From assembly GCA_038230595.1 (NCBI GenBank), contig JBBRMY010000137.1:1-6536 (forward strand): a DNA stretch of 6,536 bases, given 5' to 3'. Origin of the DNA: JBBRMY01 sp038230595 (lineage in GTDB: Bacteria > Bacteroidota > Ignavibacteria > Tepidaquicellales > Tepidaquicellaceae). Under the pieces are notes generated by a model, which was not told the DNA's origin, did not search any database, and worked only from the letters and a program-made list of their open reading frames with translations. A program made the translations under genes and the position numbers. Positions 1 through 5,308 of this stretch are shown piece after piece; within the stretch, counting starts at the first letter, position 1; each line of letters begins with the position of its first letter.

Positions 1-324
1 GAGTGGTGCGCTGATAGGGGAATCGTTCCTATCGTTGTTCCTTTCAGTCCTGAAACAGGAAGTCATTTCGAAGGCTTTCGTCCTCCCACTTATAAATGGA
101 TGATGGATACTCATCTCGAAGCTGCTGATATCATTTTAAAGAAGCTGCCATTCATGGGGACAGAAGAATACTGGAAGCTTGATGCCCCGATCTGTGCAGA
201 GTGCTTCACAGGAGGTTTTATCTACGATGTTGTAAAAGAAAATGCAGGACTTACAGATTATCATTCAGGCAATGAATTGAAAAAAGAAAAACTGGTTTCT
301 GAAAAAGTAGAAACTATCTCGTAA
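1..324 (+). CDS. Radical SAM-like protein, C-terminal part only (5' end outside window)
   Basis: The frame is open from the first base, and the visible 107 residues end at a TAA. An ATG at position 100 exists, but coding sequence clearly continues upstream of it, so this is a truncated gene and not a 74-residue protein. The fragment aligns without large gaps to the C-terminal end of the radical SAM protein at 775-2004. Shared elements are a G-I-x-P-I segment, a PF-x-P-x-x-G segment, an EG-x-x-PP segment, a TH-x-x-A helix, a K-x-LP turn and an IC-x-x-C pair (Cys 65 and 68 of the fragment), giving roughly 30% identity over about 80 residues. The cluster-binding motif lies outside the window, so the radical SAM assignment rests on this homology. 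A tail of about 25 lysine- and glutamate-rich residues follows the shared region. The next gene starts 3 nt after the stop and in the same frame. The reaction and substrate are unknown. Confidence 0.8.
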   Translation, partial: EWCADRGIVPIVVPFSPETGSHFEGFRPPTYKWMMDTHLEAADIILKKLPFMGTEEYWKLDAPICAECFTGGFIYDVVKENAGLTDYHSGNELKKEKLVSEKVETIS

Positions 325-327
325 GCT

Positions 328-759
328 TTGGAAATAAAAAACGAAAAATTCTCATTAGATATTTACGGCTTTTCAGGAACTGCCGAAAATAAAGACTATA
401 CAGCGACTGCTTTTAAGTTAATGGACAAGATGTGGCAAACACTCAGGTCAAATAATTTAAAAAATAAAGGTCAGAATATTATAGTTTATGATGAAAATGA
501 AAATGTTTTTGCAGGTGTTGAGCTAAACGAAGTTATTGTTGATTACCATGGATTAGAAAGAAAAAGTATAACTCTTTCAAGTTATGCTTACTTTAAACAT
601 GTCGGACCATATGATCTGATTAAGCAAGCAGGTCAAAAAATGAAAGGTGAATTAAAGGAAAAAGGAATAGAGACCTGTCTCCCTTATATTGAGATCTATG
701 GACACTGGAATAAAGATGAATCAAAATTAGAAACAGAATTATTGATGTGTGTTAAATAA
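328..759 (+). CDS. GyrI-like / AraC effector-binding-domain protein
   Basis: This is a 143-residue single-domain protein of the GyrI-like small-molecule-binding superfamily. It is a stand-alone version of the ligand-binding domain found at the C-terminus of some AraC- and MerR-type regulators. The visible signatures are the HVGPYDLI segment at residues 91-98, matching the family's H-x-G-x-Y hallmark, and a C-terminal strand pair at about 119-143 (PYIEIYGHW, then a TELLM strand). There is no DNA-binding domain, signal peptide or membrane segment, so it should be a soluble cytoplasmic protein. Members bind small hydrophobic or cationic ligands, and a subset hydrolyse cyclopropanoid genotoxins; which applies here cannot be told. 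The start is TTG at 328, because the next ATG (421) would remove about 31 residues of the domain. No good ribosome-binding site is visible, and the start lies 3 nt after the upstream TAA in the same frame, which points to coupled translation. It lies between two paralogous radical SAM genes. Confidence 0.85.
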   Translation: MEIKNEKFSLDIYGFSGTAENKDYTATAFKLMDKMWQTLRSNNLKNKGQNIIVYDENENVFAGVELNEVIVDYHGLERKSITLSSYAYFKHVGPYDLIKQAGQKMKGELKEKGIETCLPYIEIYGHWNKDESKLETELLMCVK

Positions 760-774
760 ATTTTTAAAGCAGAA

Positions 775-2004
775 ATGACATTAGACGAAGCTATAAGATT
801 AAAAACCGAACTTCTTATTCAGGGTCTTACCCTGACTGATGAAGCAATGACTACAGTTGGTCAGGGCGGAATGGAAAAAGTTTTCTGGGTGTTTGAAATG
901 ACTCAGTCAACCCATACAGGAACCGGTGACGGCTCGCGTCCTCTTCCGAATGACATGCTTCTTCCTTATGATCTTTATGTTGATGTACGTTATAGCCCCG
1001 GTTCTCCTTTCAGAGTTCACAAGAGCGGTGATGCTGTTATCCTTTTAAAAAATAATGTTGAAGTTTGTGAAGTAAGATGGCCAACAAGACCTGCATATTA
1101 CAGCAAGAAAACACGCAGCGGCGAGTGGATGAAAAAAGTTGCTTCCATGCGGGGTGACTGCGGACTTCGTGTCTGCTTCGATAATGCATGCACATACTTT
1201 GCAAAAAAAGAACAGTGCAAGTTCTGTAATATCGTTCCTGCAAGACAAAGAAATAAAGATCACGTTGTAACCATCAAAGAAGCTGAAGATATTTATGATG
1301 TAGTTAAGGAAGCAATAATTGATAATCCAATTTGCTCGCATTTAGCAATGACTGCAGGTGCAGCAAAAGATGATGGACTTGGAAATCTTCCTGAAATATT
1401 AGAAAAGCTTAAGCCTCTTCTTGCGCAGAAATATTTTCCTATAGTTACTGCAATCACGGCAACAAGAAATCTACAGGAAACAGAATATCTTTGCTCAACA
1501 GGAATTAGCTCCGTAGCTTTCAATATGGAAATATGGGATGAAAAAATATTTAATGAGATATGCCCGGGTAAAACAAGAAGGATCGGAAGAGAAAGATGGA
1601 TACAGGCATTAATGGAAGCACGCGATCTCTTAAAGCCTGCAAGGGCATTAAGCTCATTTGTAGTCGGCCTTGAACCAGAAGAATCAGTATTAGCAGGAAT
1701 AAATTATTTATCATCAGAAGGTATTTTTCCCATCATGAGTCCTTTCATACCTATGGTAGGAACTGAATACGAAGGAAAGCAGCCGCCTGATATTGATATG
1801 ATATGGAGCACTCACGAAAGAGCAACAGAGATGATCTATAAGAATCTTCCTGATGCCTTTTGCGATGAAATATGGGATGGTGATATTGGTATCTGCCCTT
1901 CATGTACTACAACTAAATTATTCTTCGACTTTATGAGAAGAATAGTCCCAAGAGACAATCCCCGCAGAATAATGTCTCCTGAAAGCGTTTCTGCTTTCGC
2001 ATAA
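775..2004 (+). CDS. Radical SAM protein, uncharacterised, CX8CX2C type
   Basis: This 409-residue soluble protein has radical SAM features. A cysteine-rich motif at residues 134-151 reads C-x4-C-x8-C-x2-C (Cys 134, 139, 148, 151). The last three are the likely ligands of the [4Fe-4S] cluster that cleaves S-adenosylmethionine. The spacing is not the canonical CX3CX2C and is closest in style to the long-loop Elp3-type motif. Downstream come a TAGAAKDDG segment (about 194-201, a possible SAM-contacting strand and loop) and a FNMEIWDEKIF...CPGK segment (249-266), typical of the later strands of the radical SAM barrel. A C-terminal CPSC pair (374-377) is shared with the gene at the window's left edge and may bind a second metal centre. 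The N-terminal ~125 residues are not recognised. The ATG at 775 lies 15 nt after the GyrI-like gene, in the same phase, so co-transcription is likely. The substrate is unknown; enzyme class is confident, function is not. Confidence 0.88.
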   Translation: MTLDEAIRLKTELLIQGLTLTDEAMTTVGQGGMEKVFWVFEMTQSTHTGTGDGSRPLPNDMLLPYDLYVDVRYSPGSPFRVHKSGDAVILLKNNVEVCEVRWPTRPAYYSKKTRSGEWMKKVASMRGDCGLRVCFDNACTYFAKKEQCKFCNIVPARQRNKDHVVTIKEAEDIYDVVKEAIIDNPICSHLAMTAGAAKDDGLGNLPEILEKLKPLLAQKYFPIVTAITATRNLQETEYLCSTGISSVAFNMEIWDEKIFNEICPGKTRRIGRERWIQALMEARDLLKPARALSSFVVGLEPEESVLAGINYLSSEGIFPIMSPFIPMVGTEYEGKQPPDIDMIWSTHERATEMIYKNLPDAFCDEIWDGDIGICPSCTTTKLFFDFMRRIVPRDNPRRIMSPESVSAFA

Positions 2005-2043
2005 TTTAATCTTAATTTTAAAAATAATTTCTTTTAAGTTGGT

Positions 2044-2135
2044 CTGGTATTGAAAGAATATTGTAGGGACAGGTCGCGACCTGTCCCTACATTTCGTTCA
2101 ATCATCTAACCGGGAACGTTTTTTACAAATACCAG
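2044..2135. repeat. Possible larger inverted-repeat (MITE-like) element around the palindrome
   Basis: Two further pairs of inverted arms surround the central palindrome. An inner pair lies at 2049-2058 and 2093-2102 (attgaa, one variable base, then gaa; 9 of 10 positions complementary). An outer perfect 8-bp pair lies at 2044-2051 (ctggtatt) and 2128-2135 (aataccag). Together they bound about 92 bases. No convincing target-site duplication is seen outside the arms. The 8-bp arms in AT-rich DNA could be chance, so the outer boundary is tentative. Confidence 0.35.
2062..2091. repeat. Perfect 30-bp palindrome, probable dispersed intergenic repeat
   Basis: The left arm tgtagggacaggtcg (2062-2076) is followed directly by its exact reverse complement (2077-2091), with no spacer. 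It is 60% G+C inside AT-rich intergenic DNA. The GTAGGGAC...GTCCCTAC style resembles short palindromic repeats dispersed between genes in many bacterial genomes; that comparison is from memory, not a search. As RNA it would form a very stable stem and could stop or shield transcripts of the radical SAM operon. It lacks a following T-run, so it is not called a terminator. Confidence 0.8.
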
Positions 2136-2158
2136 TATAAATACAAACAATTTAATTA

Positions 2159-2671
2159 ATGAAAATAAAACATCTAATCCTACTGTCATTTTTGGTTCTA
2201 AGCAGCAATTCCTTTGCTCAGGGCTGGGCAAATATGAACTTCGGGATCAAAGAACCTGAGATCAGAAAAATTCTCGAAGTTGAAAAGGTAGATATCTCGC
2301 AGGAAACCGATACCTATGAGAATCTGAAATATTACACAAAGATCGGAATTAAGAATTTTATTATTGGCGGGCATAATTTCCACGTTCAGTTTCTGATGAA
2401 TGACAAAGATGAGCTTGGAAAAATATTATACTCACTCGAAGATTCGGAAGATAAGCTCCAGACTTATACGCAGCTTTCACATTTTTTCACTGACAAGATA
2501 GGAAAGGCGGATTCAACTCTTGATAAAATCGGTGATCCTTTAGACAATATTCATTTCGAAAATACCTGGAAGACTCCCGGCTCAACAATAACTATTGCCT
2601 ATTGGTTTTACAAATTGCTTAATGTAGAAATGGTAGCACTTTCTTATCTTCCGCCAAATAAGATTGATTAA
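2159..2671 (+). CDS. Small exported protein of unknown function
   Basis: This 170-residue protein begins with a clear Sec signal peptide: a lysine-containing N-end, a hydrophobic core (residues 6-15) and a likely cleavage after SFA at residue 20. No cysteine follows the cleavage site, so it is not a lipoprotein and should be periplasmic or secreted. The mature part is about 150 residues. It starts with a GWANMNFGI segment and an amphipathic helix (32-42), a pattern seen in several small bacterial exported domains where a W-x-x-M-x-x-G entry strand precedes a helix. The rest looks like alternating strands and helices, with no catalytic motif that I recognise. The ATG lies in an A/T-rich leader without a Shine-Dalgarno site. 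The DoxX-family gene starts 38 nt downstream, so the two may be co-transcribed. Function unknown. Confidence 0.75.
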   Translation: MKIKHLILLSFLVLSSNSFAQGWANMNFGIKEPEIRKILEVEKVDISQETDTYENLKYYTKIGIKNFIIGGHNFHVQFLMNDKDELGKILYSLEDSEDKLQTYTQLSHFFTDKIGKADSTLDKIGDPLDNIHFENTWKTPGSTITIAYWFYKLLNVEMVALSYLPPNKID

Positions 2672-2709
2672 GATATTACAATTCTATAAGTTTTAATAAA
2701 AGAAAGATT

Positions 2710-3228
2710 ATGTCTATATTTTTTAAAGCTCATGGGAAGTCATCATTTGGATTATTACTCATCAGATTATCACTGGGAACTATATTTCTAATAGGCGGTG
2801 CATCAAAAGTATTAAACCTTCAGGCTTTCATAGATTCTGTAAAAGCGAATGGATTTCTTCCCGAAAAGCTTGCAATGGTTTTCGGTTTCATCCTTCCTTT
2901 TGCTGAAATGTTTTTAGGATCTTTTTTTATAATTGGTTTTATGACACCTGTAGTAAGCTTTTTTCTTTCGCTCCTTATTCTAAGCTTCCTTCTTGCACTT
3001 CCTAATAAAAGTGAACTTGCAATCTCATATAACTGGGTTTTTCTATCGTGTACGATCTTTACATTATTCGCAGGTGCCGGTACATTTTCCTTCGATGCTA
3101 TCATCGATAGAAAAAAGAAAACAGAAATTATCGTTTCTCCGCAAGTAATTAATCCTCCGCCTTCTGTAAAAGATAGTGAAGTAATCGTTACAACTGCGAA
3201 TGCAGATCACTTGAATGAAATAAAATAG
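2710..3228 (+). CDS. DoxX family integral membrane protein
   Basis: This 172-residue protein has the four-helix layout of the DoxX family. Predicted membrane segments lie at about residues 13-30, 54-76, 78-97 and 106-126. The first helix has the family signature L-I-R-x-x-x-G-x-x-F-x-x-G-G-x-x-K (L17 to K33), followed by a short loop with a gly-phe-leu-pro turn (48-51), and PFAE lies at 63-66 in helix two. The family's molecular role is poorly defined; members have been linked to quinone/thiosulfate metabolism and to redox and oxidative-stress complexes. Residues about 133-172 form a polar, proline-containing tail with no recognised domain, probably on the cytoplasmic side, making the protein somewhat longer than minimal members. 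A purine-rich AGAAAG a few bases before the ATG may serve as ribosome-binding site. It probably shares a transcript with the exported protein upstream. Confidence 0.85.
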   Translation: MSIFFKAHGKSSFGLLLIRLSLGTIFLIGGASKVLNLQAFIDSVKANGFLPEKLAMVFGFILPFAEMFLGSFFIIGFMTPVVSFFLSLLILSFLLALPNKSELAISYNWVFLSCTIFTLFAGAGTFSFDAIIDRKKKTEIIVSPQVINPPPSVKDSEVIVTTANADHLNEIK

Positions 3229-3315
3229 GTAAGTATTCGAATGCCATGGATTAGCCGGGCAAATTGAAACTATCTATTCAGTTGATAAATGGCAACAAAT
3301 TAAATTGTTATCCAC

Positions 3316-3597
3316 ATGTTAAGTAAAGAAAATCAGAAATTCAGAGATAATATTTTGGCAGGGTTAAGAGAAAGCAACCAAAAATTGTTATCCCGAACTA
3401 AAAAAAATGAAGGATATTTGGTGATTTCTAAAGATGAAAAGATCATAAAATTAAGAGGTGATTCAATACCTGATACTTTAAAGGAATTTGAGACTAAATA
3501 TATTACTAAACCGAATGTGAGTTTAAGAAACACAGAAAAACTAAAAAAAACAAGTAAGCATAAAACTTCAGTTAAAGAAACTCCCAAATCTTTATAA
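3316..3597 (+). CDS. Short basic hypothetical protein
   Basis: The 93-residue product is strongly basic, with many lysines and especially a lysine/threonine/serine-rich tail (about 74-93). The N-terminal part (4-30) looks like an amphipathic helix, followed by a GYLVISKDEKIIKLRG strand-turn-strand (33-48). This layout recalls small orphan or antitoxin-like proteins, but no family is recognised and no toxin partner lies beside it. The frame is closed by a TAA at 3301-3303, so ATG 3316 is the only good start. A near-palindromic 16-bp site (3294-3309) lies just upstream. The gene converges on purA, 30 bases away. An antiparallel ORF covers the same stretch (3333-3587) but is a hydrophobic shadow. 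Coding status is likely, not certain. Confidence 0.55.
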   Translation: MLSKENQKFRDNILAGLRESNQKLLSRTKKNEGYLVISKDEKIIKLRGDSIPDTLKEFETKYITKPNVSLRNTEKLKKTSKHKTSVKETPKSL

Positions 3598-3627
3598 GAA
3601 CCACAAATTTTCTCTATTTATTCTTTT

Positions 3628-4908
3628 TTAATTTTTTATTATTAAACTTTCTCTCTCTGGTCCAACAGAAATATAATTAATCTTATATCCGATCAGTTCC
3701 TCTATCTTGTTAATGTAATTCTGTGCATTCACCGGCAGCTCATTAAACTTTCTGCATTTTGTAATATCTTCTGTCCAGCCATCAAGTTCAATATATTCAG
3801 GAACTGCTTTCTCAAGAAGGGAAGTCAGCGGAAATGTCTTTGTTATTTTTCCGTCAATATTATATGCTACGCAGATCTTCAATTTTTTAAGCCCTGATAA
3901 AGAGTCAAGTTTTGTAATTGCGACTTCATCAGTTCCCTGAACATCAGCCCCGTACTTGGAAGCAACTGCATCAAAATGTCCAATTGTTCTTGCTCTTCCC
4001 GTTGATGCTCCATATTCAAAAGCAATTTCTCTAAGGTTGTTTGCCTCATCATCATTCATCATTGTTACAAATGGTCCCGCGCCAACGCAGGTTGAAAATG
4101 ATTTCATAACTCCGATCACACTATCAATTTTCTTAGTAAGCAATCCACCGCCTACAGGTGCGTACGATGCAAGAGTGCAGGAAGAAGTTGTATAAGGATA
4201 GATCCCGTAATTAATATCTCTCAGCGATCCTAGCTGTGCTTCAAACATAATCTTCTTACCGTTCTTTGCCGCTTCATCCAGTAATTCAGTTACATTGCAA
4301 ATATGCTTTTTAACTTTTTCTCCATGCTTATTCAGCCAGTCCATAGTTTCTTCTACAGTCACTTTTTTATCACTTTTGTATAGGCCTGAAATTATCAAAT
4401 TTTTCCATTCTACTAATTGCTTAACTCTTTTAGATAATGTTTCGGGAAAAAGCAGTTCACCAATCTGTATACTTTTCTTTTGATATCTTTCACCGTATGC
4501 ATATGCAATTCCACGCTTTGTCGATCCGAATGCGGCGTCTCCAAGTCTTTCTTCTTCCAGTTCATCTTCCATCCTGTGAAAGGAAAATGTAATAGTTGCT
4601 CTTTCAGATATTCGGATCTTTGAACAATCTATTCCGGATGCTTCAAGTTCTTCAACTTCCTGGCAGAATGCTTCAATATCAATTACCATCCCTGTTCCAA
4701 GAACATTTACCGCATTTGGATTAAATATTCCTGATGGGATAAGATGCAGTTTAAATGTTCCAAACTCATTTACAACTGTATGACCTGCATTATTTCCCCC
4801 CTGGAATCTGACTACATAATCTACATCCTGGGCAAAGTAATCTACCATCCTGCCCTTGCCTTCATCTCCCCACTGTAGTCCTACTAAAACTGAAATTTGT
4901 TTGTCCAT
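3628..4908 (-). CDS. purA: Adenylosuccinate synthetase (divergent type)
   Basis: PurA joins IMP and aspartate using GTP to form adenylosuccinate, the first committed step from IMP to AMP, in the cytoplasm. The 426-residue length fits the family. Visible motifs are WGDEGKG at 13-19 with the catalytic Asp15, GGNNAGHT at 37-44 with His43, GST-x-RG at 128-133, STGRAR at 302-307, ITKLDSL at 331-337 and SVGPERE at 414-420. It is divergent: the usual EGAQG IMP-binding loop reads EAQLG (223-227), and the position of E. coli Arg143, which reaches into the neighbouring subunit, is Lys144. The start is the ATG at 4908, which puts the family's N-terminal strand right after Met; a TTG at 4926 would add six unneeded residues and runs into the terminator T-run. 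The leader is AAAAACAAAAAT, without a Shine-Dalgarno site. A terminator hairpin sits immediately upstream and no purine genes flank it. Confidence 0.95.
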   Translation of the reverse strand: MDKQISVLVGLQWGDEGKGRMVDYFAQDVDYVVRFQGGNNAGHTVVNEFGTFKLHLIPSGIFNPNAVNVLGTGMVIDIEAFCQEVEELEASGIDCSKIRISERATITFSFHRMEDELEEERLGDAAFGSTKRGIAYAYGERYQKKSIQIGELLFPETLSKRVKQLVEWKNLIISGLYKSDKKVTVEETMDWLNKHGEKVKKHICNVTELLDEAAKNGKKIMFEAQLGSLRDINYGIYPYTTSSCTLASYAPVGGGLLTKKIDSVIGVMKSFSTCVGAGPFVTMMNDDEANNLREIAFEYGASTGRARTIGHFDAVASKYGADVQGTDEVAITKLDSLSGLKKLKICVAYNIDGKITKTFPLTSLLEKAVPEYIELDGWTEDITKCRKFNELPVNAQNYINKIEELIGYKINYISVGPERESLIIKN

Positions 4909-4924
4909 ATTTTTGTTTTTGGGC

Positions 4925-4957
4925 AAAAAAAAATCTTCAACTTCTTGAAGATTTTTT
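4925..4957 (-). terminator. Rho-independent terminator after the STAS gene, directly ahead of purA
   Basis: A perfect 13-bp stem (4928-4940 with 4945-4957) encloses a 4-base loop. On the - strand the 3' arm ends in a run of nine Ts (4933-4925), the classic form. The stem core is cttcaa/ttgaag and is flanked by A and T runs, so it is also symmetric enough to work from the + strand. It lies 23 nt after the STAS gene stop and ends only 16 nt before the purA ATG, so it can end the secDF-STAS transcript or act as a leader attenuator for purA. Confidence 0.85.
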
Positions 4958-4980
4958 CCACACTTAAAAATTATTTTATT

Positions 4981-5298
4981 TTATCTGATATCGAATACAA
5001 GGTCAAGCTTTGTAATTTTAAATATATTCATGATCTTGCTGTTAAGATTTTCCAAAGTCAGCTTTCCACTGGCATCTTTTATCTTTTTCAGGCAAGCGAT
5101 TAATATCCCAAGTCCTGAGCTATTGATCGCATTCACATTTTTAAAATCTATAATAAAATTCTTGTTTGATGTAACTTCTGTGTTTATTAACTCAGAAAGA
5201 TCATTCAAATTTGTTAATCCTACTTCAGGCAGATTTAAAACTATTCTGACTGTTTCCGAACCCTTTTCCTCTGTTTTCGTTACTTCGTAGATTTCCAA
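4981..5298 (-). CDS. STAS-domain protein (anti-sigma factor antagonist-like)
   Basis: The 105-residue protein is a single STAS domain like SpoIIAA or RsbV. It has a central strand FIIDFKNV (48-55), the loop and helix start NSSGLG (59-64), and a C-terminal part with LTLENLN (80-86) and a helix (87-96). In SpoIIAA the first Ser of D-SSG is phosphorylated by the partner kinase; the equivalent here is Ser60. The preceding Asp is Asn59 in this protein. Family members switch anti-sigma factors by phosphorylation, but no anti-sigma kinase, phosphatase or sigma gene is visible, so the partner is unknown. The start is TTG at 5298, since no ATG occurs before residue 90; a purine-rich stretch precedes it. 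It begins 10 nt after the secF stop, so it is probably the last gene of the secDF operon, ending at the hairpin at 4925-4957. Confidence 0.88.
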   Translation of the reverse strand: MEIYEVTKTEEKGSETVRIVLNLPEVGLTNLNDLSELINTEVTSNKNFIIDFKNVNAINSSGLGILIACLKKIKDASGKLTLENLNSKIMNIFKITKLDLVFDIR

Positions 5299-5308
5299 TC
5301 TTTTCTCT
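5299..5308 (-). promoter_or_regulatory. Purine-rich ribosome-binding site supporting the TTG start of the STAS gene
   Basis: On the - strand the ten bases between the secF stop and the TTG read AGAGAAAAGA. This is an imperfect Shine-Dalgarno-like tract and one of the few purine-rich leaders in the window. It supports the TTG at 5298 as the start in the absence of any ATG. Confidence 0.4.

Noticed and set aside
100..324. A complete 74-residue protein starting at ATG 100
   Set aside because: The same frame is open to position 1, and the residues before the ATG align with the paralogous radical SAM protein. This is therefore the tail of a longer gene.
1037..1523. Three - strand ORFs opposite the radical SAM gene
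   Set aside because: They lie wholly inside a gene with clear family motifs, overlap each other, and have no recognisable domains.
2005..2158. A rho-independent terminator for the radical SAM operon at the palindrome
   Set aside because: The stem has no following run of Ts on either strand and no loop, so a repeat element is the better call, though it could still affect transcript ends.
3333..3587. An 84-residue hydrophobic - strand ORF opposite the small basic gene
   Set aside because: It mirrors the lysine-rich codons of the + strand gene; AAA and AAG read backwards give Phe and Leu. It therefore looks like a membrane protein by composition alone.
4909..4926. A longer PurA starting at a TTG at 4926
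   Set aside because: The extension adds six lysine- and asparagine-rich residues absent from the family norm and begins at the terminator T-run. The ATG at 4908 places the first PurA strand correctly.
3956..5290. Several + strand ORFs opposite purA and the STAS gene
   Set aside because: These regions are fully explained by confidently identified - strand genes, and the antisense products match no known pattern.
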